Source of the DNA: SSSZ01 sp036732025
GTDB taxonomy: Bacteria; Pseudomonadota; Gammaproteobacteria; Burkholderiales; Rhodocyclaceae
Length of the DNA stretch: 64,000 bases
Assembly: GCA_036732025.1 (NCBI GenBank)
Contig: DAINDE010000011.1
Location: 20,805 to 84,804, forward strand
Direction: 5' to 3'
The notes under the pieces are model-generated. The model was not told the origin of the DNA. It searched no databases and worked only from the letters and a program-made list of their open reading frames with translations. Below, piece by piece: positions 57,748-64,000 of this stretch. The translations under genes and the position numbers were made by a program. Positions within the stretch are counted from its first letter, which is position 1. Each line of letters begins with the position of its first letter.

Positions 57748-60700
57748 ATGGCGGCGGCAAACGAGGGCGACGAGGCGTCTGCGGTCAAGGGAAGCGGAAG
57801 CCCCCCGGGGGCGGGATTCCTGCCCGCGGTTTCCGACCAGGAGGCGCTGGCGGCCCGGGAGGCGGTGGCCCGCCGCAGCTTCGTTCCGGCCGGCTATCGC
57901 CTGCCGGAGGCGGTGTTGCCCGACCCCGACCATATCCGGGTCCTGGACCAGGGGACGGAAGGGATCAGCGTCGGCGTGGCCCTGGCGGCGGTGCTCAACT
58001 ACCTGCGGTCGGAGCGTGGCGAGACCGACCTCGTCAGCCCGCGCATGCTGTACGAATGCGCCAAGCTCTACGACGAGTGGCCGGGGACGAATTACGAGGG
58101 CAGTTCGCTGTGGGGCGGCGTCGCCGGCCTGATGCGGCTGGGGGTGTGCCTGGAGCGGGAGTGGCCCATGTACGGGACGTCCCCGGCGACGCCACCGGCC
58201 GCCGGCGCCCGGCCCGCCGCCGTGCTGCGGGTGGAACCGAAGGTGGCGGCCCTGCAGGCGGCAGTTTTCGAGCACCATGCGGTGGCGGTGTCCAATACCA
58301 TGCACACCGGCTGGGAGCGCCTCCCGGACAGTGGCGTGGTGCCCTTCCACGGCAAGGTGCAGGCCACCGGCGGCCATGCCTTTGCCGTGATCGGCTACGA
58401 CGCCCGGGGCTTCATCGTGCAGAATTCCTGGGGCGAAAGCTGGGGGGGCGTCGCCCTCGGCGGCCACCGGGTCGGCGGGCTGGCGATCTGGACCTACGCC
58501 GACGCCGAGGCCAATCTCGGCGACGCCTGGGTGATCGAGCTGGCGGGGGCCGCCCGCGGCGCCCATCTGGTCGGCTACGACGCCGACAGCCTGGACGGGG
58601 AGGATCTCCTCGAGATCAAGGGGGAGGTGGACGCCTTCAGCGTCGTCCTCGCCTCCCGCGTGATCCGCCCGCCCCTGGCCCTGGGGCTGTTCGGCGACTG
58701 GGGGAGCGGCAAGTCCTTCTTCATGCAGGAGATGCAGGCGCGCATCGCCGGCCTGGCGGCCCTGCCCCGTCCGTCCGACGGCGCCTCGCCCTTCTGCCGG
58801 CGCATCGTGCAGATCCGCTTCAATGCCTGGCACTACCTGGATACCGACCTCTGGGCCAGCCTCGTCACCGAAATCTTCGACCGGCTGTTCGCCAGCATCG
58901 GCGGCGACTCGGACGATCCGGAAAAGCAGCGGGCCCGCCTGACCCAGGAACTGCGGGCAGCCAACGGCGTGTGCCAGCAGGCCCGGCAACTGCTCCAGGA
59001 CGCCGGCGTCGCCCGCAAGAAGGCCCAGGAAGCCCTGACCCGGGCCATCAGCCGGCGGGAAGCGCGGGAAGCGACCCTGCGCAGCCGCTGGGACGACCTG
59101 GAAAAGCTGCTGGCGGGGGATGCCGCCATCCGCCAGCAGGTGGCGGAGCTGTCCAAGGACCTCGCCATCCCGGAACTGCAGCATTCCTTCACCGCCCTGG
59201 CGGAAAGGGTGGAACGCCTGCAGGGGCTGGGGGGGCGCCTGCGGGCCCTGCTCGAAGTGATGTTCTCGACCCCCTGGGGGTGGTGGCGCCTGGGCACCCT
59301 CGTTGCCGCCATGGTGGCACCGGTGCTCGTGGTGCTGGGCATCGAGGCGGTGCGGGCCATGCAGGGGCAGGTGGTGGGGGAGTTCCATTCCTTCGCCCTC
59401 CAGGTGAGCGCCCAACTGGCCGGGCTGACCACCTGGCTGGGGGCGCTGGCCAAGCGGGGCAGCGGCCTGCTGTCTTCCCTGGAGGCGACCCACCGGCGCC
59501 TGGAAGCCATCCGCGCCGAGCGGCGCCAGGCGGCGGTGGCGAAGGAAGAACGGGTGCTGCAGGCGCTGCGGGAGCGGGAGGAAGTGGCGCGCCGCGGCGT
59601 CATCGACGCCGAGCAGCGGGTCCAGGCCCTGCAGCGGGAAATCGACGAACTGCAGCCGGGCCGGCTGATCACCCGCTTCATCGAGGAGCGGGCGCGCTCC
59701 GGTGACTACCGCTCCCGCCTCGGCATCGTCAGCCTGGTGCGGCGGGATTTCGAGCGCCTCAGCGAACTGTCCGACCCCGACTCGCCGCGCTACAACGCCG
59801 AGGCCATGCCCGTCGACCGCATCGTCCTTTACATCGACGACCTGGACCGGTGCAAGCCGGAACGGGTGATCGAGGTCCTGGAGGCGGTGCACCTGCTCCT
59901 CGCCTTCCGCCTGTTCATGGTGGTGGTGGCGGTGGATCCGCGCTGGCTGCGCCACTGCCTGGAAAAACACTATCCCGACCTGCTTTCCCTGCGTTCCCTG
60001 CAGGCGGGGACCCTGGCCCACATGGTGCCTTCCCGGCCGGCCACGGCCCAGGATTACCTGGAGAAGATCTTCCAGATCCCCTTCATGCTGCAGCCGCTCA
60101 AGGAGGATGGCTTCCGTCGCCTGATCTTCGGCCTCACCGAGCACAACCGCTGGGTGGAAGCAGCGACGCCGGTGACGGGCGCTCCCGACAGCGCCGGATC
60201 GGCGCCGGCAGCCCCCCTGCCGACCCGGGACGGCTCAGCCGCCGGGGACGTCGAGACTGCCGCCGGCAAGCGATCGGCGGCGGCGGACGAGGCCGCCGCC
60301 GGCGGCGGCGAGGCGCCGGCCCAGGCCGTCGAGCGCCTGCGCATGCGGCCGTGGGAACTGGACGACATGGCCCGCCTGGCACCCTTGTTCAACACGCCGC
60401 GGGCGGTCAAGCGCTTCGTCAACACCTACCGCTTCCTGCGGGCGGGGGTGCGGCCCCGGTACCTGGCCAGCTTCGAAGGCGAGGCCGGCGCCCCCGGCAG
60501 CTACCGTGGCGCCATGGTGCTGCTGGCCGTCGTCGTCAGCTACGCCAACGTCGCTTCCCGTTTCCTCAAACGCATCGTCGATCACGCCGGGCGCAAGCCC
60601 CGGCCGGAACCCTGGCGCAGTTTCCTCGAAGCGGCGCGGCGGGAAGTGGGCGAAGCCCCGCCCGCCGGGCCCGCGGCCCCGGCGGCAGGCAGCGAGACCG

Positions 60701-60912
60701 GCGCCTCGCCCACCTGGGAGCAGGTGGAGTGGCTGCAACTGTGCGACAAGCTGCTGGCCCTGTCCGAGGACGATTTCCCGGTGGCGACCATCGACGAGCT
60801 GGAACAGTGGGTGAATACGGTCTCCCGCTATTCCTTCTCCCTGGCGCTGCTCCCCGGTCCCGGTCTCCGCCGGCCCCCGGCCGGGCGCATCCGGGCGCAG
60901 CGCAAGGCGTGA
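57748..60912 (+). CDS. papain-like (C1) pseudo-peptidase fused to a KAP family P-loop NTPase
   Basis: A 1054-residue multidomain protein. Residues about 50-280 form a papain-fold domain: DQGTEGISVGVALAAVLNYL, with Gln68 (oxyanion) but Ser74 where the catalytic Cys is expected, then GGHAFAVIGYD (His210) and VQNSWGESWGG (Asn226). Residues about 300-900 are a KAP NTPase: Walker A GDWGSGKS (Lys322), a long coiled coil (about 370-500), a membrane helix (about 512-536), and Walker B IVLYIDDLDRC (Asp697/698). The VKRFVNTYRFLR sensor helix follows near 890. KAP NTPases include anti-phage proteins. It stands alone on its strand. The Ser may make the domain inactive, or nucleophilic by Ser. Confidence 0.85.
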   Translation: MAAANEGDEASAVKGSGSPPGAGFLPAVSDQEALAAREAVARRSFVPAGYRLPEAVLPDPDHIRVLDQGTEGISVGVALAAVLNYLRSERGETDLVSPRMLYECAKLYDEWPGTNYEGSSLWGGVAGLMRLGVCLEREWPMYGTSPATPPAAGARPAAVLRVEPKVAALQAAVFEHHAVAVSNTMHTGWERLPDSGVVPFHGKVQATGGHAFAVIGYDARGFIVQNSWGESWGGVALGGHRVGGLAIWTYADAEANLGDAWVIELAGAARGAHLVGYDADSLDGEDLLEIKGEVDAFSVVLASRVIRPPLALGLFGDWGSGKSFFMQEMQARIAGLAALPRPSDGASPFCRRIVQIRFNAWHYLDTDLWASLVTEIFDRLFASIGGDSDDPEKQRARLTQELRAANGVCQQARQLLQDAGVARKKAQEALTRAISRREAREATLRSRWDDLEKLLAGDAAIRQQVAELSKDLAIPELQHSFTALAERVERLQGLGGRLRALLEVMFSTPWGWWRLGTLVAAMVAPVLVVLGIEAVRAMQGQVVGEFHSFALQVSAQLAGLTTWLGALAKRGSGLLSSLEATHRRLEAIRAERRQAAVAKEERVLQALREREEVARRGVIDAEQRVQALQREIDELQPGRLITRFIEERARSGDYRSRLGIVSLVRRDFERLSELSDPDSPRYNAEAMPVDRIVLYIDDLDRCKPERVIEVLEAVHLLLAFRLFMVVVAVDPRWLRHCLEKHYPDLLSLRSLQAGTLAHMVPSRPATAQDYLEKIFQIPFMLQPLKEDGFRRLIFGLTEHNRWVEAATPVTGAPDSAGSAPAAPLPTRDGSAAGDVETAAGKRSAAADEAAAGGGEAPAQAVERLRMRPWELDDMARLAPLFNTPRAVKRFVNTYRFLRAGVRPRYLASFEGEAGAPGSYRGAMVLLAVVVSYANVASRFLKRIVDHAGRKPRPEPWRSFLEAARREVGEAPPAGPAAPAAGSETGASPTWEQVEWLQLCDKLLALSEDDFPVATIDELEQWVNTVSRYSFSLALLPGPGLRRPPAGRIRAQRKA

Positions 60913-60942
60913 CCGGTGGGCTGGCCATCGCCCTGGGGCAGA

Positions 60943-60972
60943 AGAAAAAAAGCGACGGCCGTGGCCGTCGCC
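60943..60972 (-). terminator. Rho-independent terminator of lpdA operon
   Basis: Minus strand GCGACGGC-CACG-GCCGTCGC followed by seven or more Ts. It lies 34 bases beyond the lpdA stop. Confidence 0.9.
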
Positions 60973-61005
60973 TGAAGATACGCCGGTTGGCGCAGAGGTG
61001 ATCGC

Positions 61006-62781
<1,776 letters not shown>

Positions 62782-62793
62782 GGTCATCTCCCC

Positions 62794-64000
62794 TTACAGC
62801 GCCACGCGGCGGAAGTCGGCCAGCAGTTGGGCGACATAGACGTTGAAGCGGGTGGCCAGGGCGCCGTCGATGACGCGGTGGTCGGCGGTGAGCGACAGGG
62901 GCAGGGTCAGGCGCGGCACGAAAGCCTTGCCGTCCCACACCGGCTTCATGGTGCTCTTGTTGACGCCGAGGATGGCCACCTCGGGCGCATTGACGATGGG
63001 CGCGAAGTAGGTGCCGCCGATGCCGCCCAAGCTGGAGATGGTGAAGCAGGCGCCCTGCATGTCGGCCGGTTTCAACTTGCCGTCGCGGGCCTGCTTGGCG
63101 AGGTCGCCGGATTCCTGGGCGATCTCGAAGACCGACTTCTTGTCGGCGTTCTTGATCACCGGCACCACCAGGCCGTTGGGGGTGTCCGCGGCGAAGCCGA
63201 TGTTGAAGTACTTCTTCAGCACCAGGTTGTCGCCGTCGAGGGAGGCGTTGAACTCGGGGAACTTCTGCAGGGCCTTGACGCAAGCCTTGACCAGGAAGGC
63301 GAGCATGGTCAGCTTGGCGCCGCCGCCCTTCTCGTTTTCCTTGTTCAACTGGACGCGGAAGGCTTCCAGGTCGGTGATGTCGGCATCCTCGTGGTAGGTC
63401 ACGGCGGGAATCATCACCCAGTTGCGGGAGAGGTTCTGGCCGGAGATCTTCTTGATGCGCGACAGCGGTTTGGTTTCGATTTCACCGAACTTGCTGAAAT
63501 CGACCTTCGGCCACGGTAGCAGGTCGAGGACGCCGCCGCCGGTGATGCCGCCGCCGGCCGTCGCCACCGGGCCGGAAATGGCGCCGGACATGACGCCCTT
63601 GACGTACTTGGTGAGGTCTTCCTTGAGGATGCGGCCCTTGGGGCCGGTGGCCGGAACCTTGGCCAGGTCGACGCCGAGTTCCCGGGCGTAGGCGCGGACG
63701 GAGGGCGAGGCGTGCACCTTGCTGCCCACCGGCAGGGCCGGAGCGAGGGCGGCAGGGGCGGCCGCCGGTGCAGCCGCGGCGGGGGCGGTGGCGGTGCCTG
63801 CGGGCGCCGTGCGGGCGGGCAGGGGCTGGCCGGTGAGCGCCGTGTTGCAGATGGCCACCAGCGCGTCGGCCTGGCGGGCGGTCCAGACCGCCAGCGGCGA
63901 GCCCTCGTCGGTCCAGATCGAGGCGTACTTGGCGGCCGACTTGGCCGGCCGCACGCGCAGGATGATGCCGTGCAGGATCAGCCACCAGATGGGCTTGGGG
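62794..64000 (-). CDS. aceF: AceF (E2) catalytic part fused in frame to a ferrochelatase-like N-terminal segment; runs off the window
   Basis: The downstream 330 residues are pyruvate dehydrogenase E2: a peripheral-subunit-binding domain (ASPSVRAYARELGVDLAKVP, GPKGRILKEDL), then the acetyltransferase core ending SLTADHRVIDGALATRFN (catalytic His/Asp). Upstream of about 63830, instead of lipoyl domains, the frame reads PIWWLILHGIILRVRPAKSA and AKYASIWTDEGSPLAVWT, characteristic of ferrochelatase (HemH). The frame is open to base 64000. Either a real deletion fusion or an assembly chimera. Operon with lpdA (12-base gap). Confidence 0.75.
   Translation of the reverse strand, partial: PKPIWWLILHGIILRVRPAKSAAKYASIWTDEGSPLAVWTARQADALVAICNTALTGQPLPARTAPAGTATAPAAAAPAAAPAALAPALPVGSKVHASPSVRAYARELGVDLAKVPATGPKGRILKEDLTKYVKGVMSGAISGPVATAGGGITGGGVLDLLPWPKVDFSKFGEIETKPLSRIKKISGQNLSRNWVMIPAVTYHEDADITDLEAFRVQLNKENEKGGGAKLTMLAFLVKACVKALQKFPEFNASLDGDNLVLKKYFNIGFAADTPNGLVVPVIKNADKKSVFEIAQESGDLAKQARDGKLKPADMQGACFTISSLGGIGGTYFAPIVNAPEVAILGVNKSTMKPVWDGKAFVPRLTLPLSLTADHRVIDGALATRFNVYVAQLLADFRRVAL

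Noticed and set aside
57445..60144. 899-codon open frame on the minus strand opposite the KAP gene
   Set aside because: High-GC antisense shadow: His/Gly/Gln-rich with no domains, while the plus strand carries clear papain and KAP motifs.

Overview
The window is GC-rich and tightly packed, and it comes from the chromosome of a diazotrophic betaproteobacterium. A Rhodocyclales member (Azospira/Dechlorosoma, Azoarcus or Dechloromonas-like) fits best. The grounds are a NifL-type regulator next to an Rnf operon, NifA/sigma-54 promoters, a TssQ-like lipoprotein, a lipoyl domain on the E3 subunit, and family resemblance of most proteins. No rRNA, tRNA or CRISPR array was seen.

Layout. 1-6503: 5' end of nifL, divergent from rnfABCDGEH, with a shared NifA site between two sigma-54 promoters. 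6523-16040: an ion-transporter-superfamily membrane protein, nifE, a 2.4-kb reverse-strand interruption with decayed genes and REP-like sequence, then nifN-nifX and a tail of nif-associated genes (RseC-like, DUF269, CCE_0567-like, fdxB, two unknowns). 16122-26112: reverse-strand kdp K+ uptake operon (30-aa peptide, kdpF, A, B, C, a CorA-like protein, D, E) with a KdpE-like operator. 26177-29494: small metabolic genes (GST, PNPOx-like, LysR, phhB, GNAT-like). 29686-32457: NifA/sigma-54-driven iscA-nifU-nifS. 32527-35023: exported protein, phasin, rpiA, histone-like protein. 35042-41574: pstSCAB-phoU-phoBR. 41631-48087: a probable phosphate-starvation membrane-lipid remodelling locus (PlcP-like phosphoesterase, two GT4 glycosyltransferases, a desaturase, btaAB, dgkA). 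48110-51241: TssQ-like lipoprotein, Ser/Thr kinase and PPK2. 51411-57488: arginase, thioesterase, M18 aminopeptidase, a MITE-like element, Crp/Fnr regulator, dihaem cytochrome peroxidase, DUF4242 and VOC proteins. 57748-60912: a large papain-like/KAP P-loop NTPase fusion. 61006-64000: lpdA and an aceF reading frame joined in frame to a ferrochelatase-like segment at the window edge.

How the parts work together. Rnf would drive low-potential electrons to ferredoxin for nitrogenase. NifE/N/X and the accessory proteins build FeMo-co, and IscA-NifU-NifS supply Fe-S clusters. All four nif/rnf transcription starts carry a TGT-N10-ACA site and a -24/-12 promoter. The Pst-PhoU-PhoBR module is followed directly by 11-bp-periodic PHO-box-like repeats and genes that could turn phospholipids into diacylglycerol and then into betaine or glycolipids; polyphosphate kinase lies nearby.

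Most notable for follow-up: the Cys-to-Ser papain-like/KAP NTPase protein, the pho-linked lipid locus, the split nifE/nifN, the inverted-repeat element inside the rnf operon, the 271-bp MITE-like element, the single-base lesion between thioesterase and arginase, and the HemH-AceF chimera. Identifications rest on motif recognition by eye; no database search was run.
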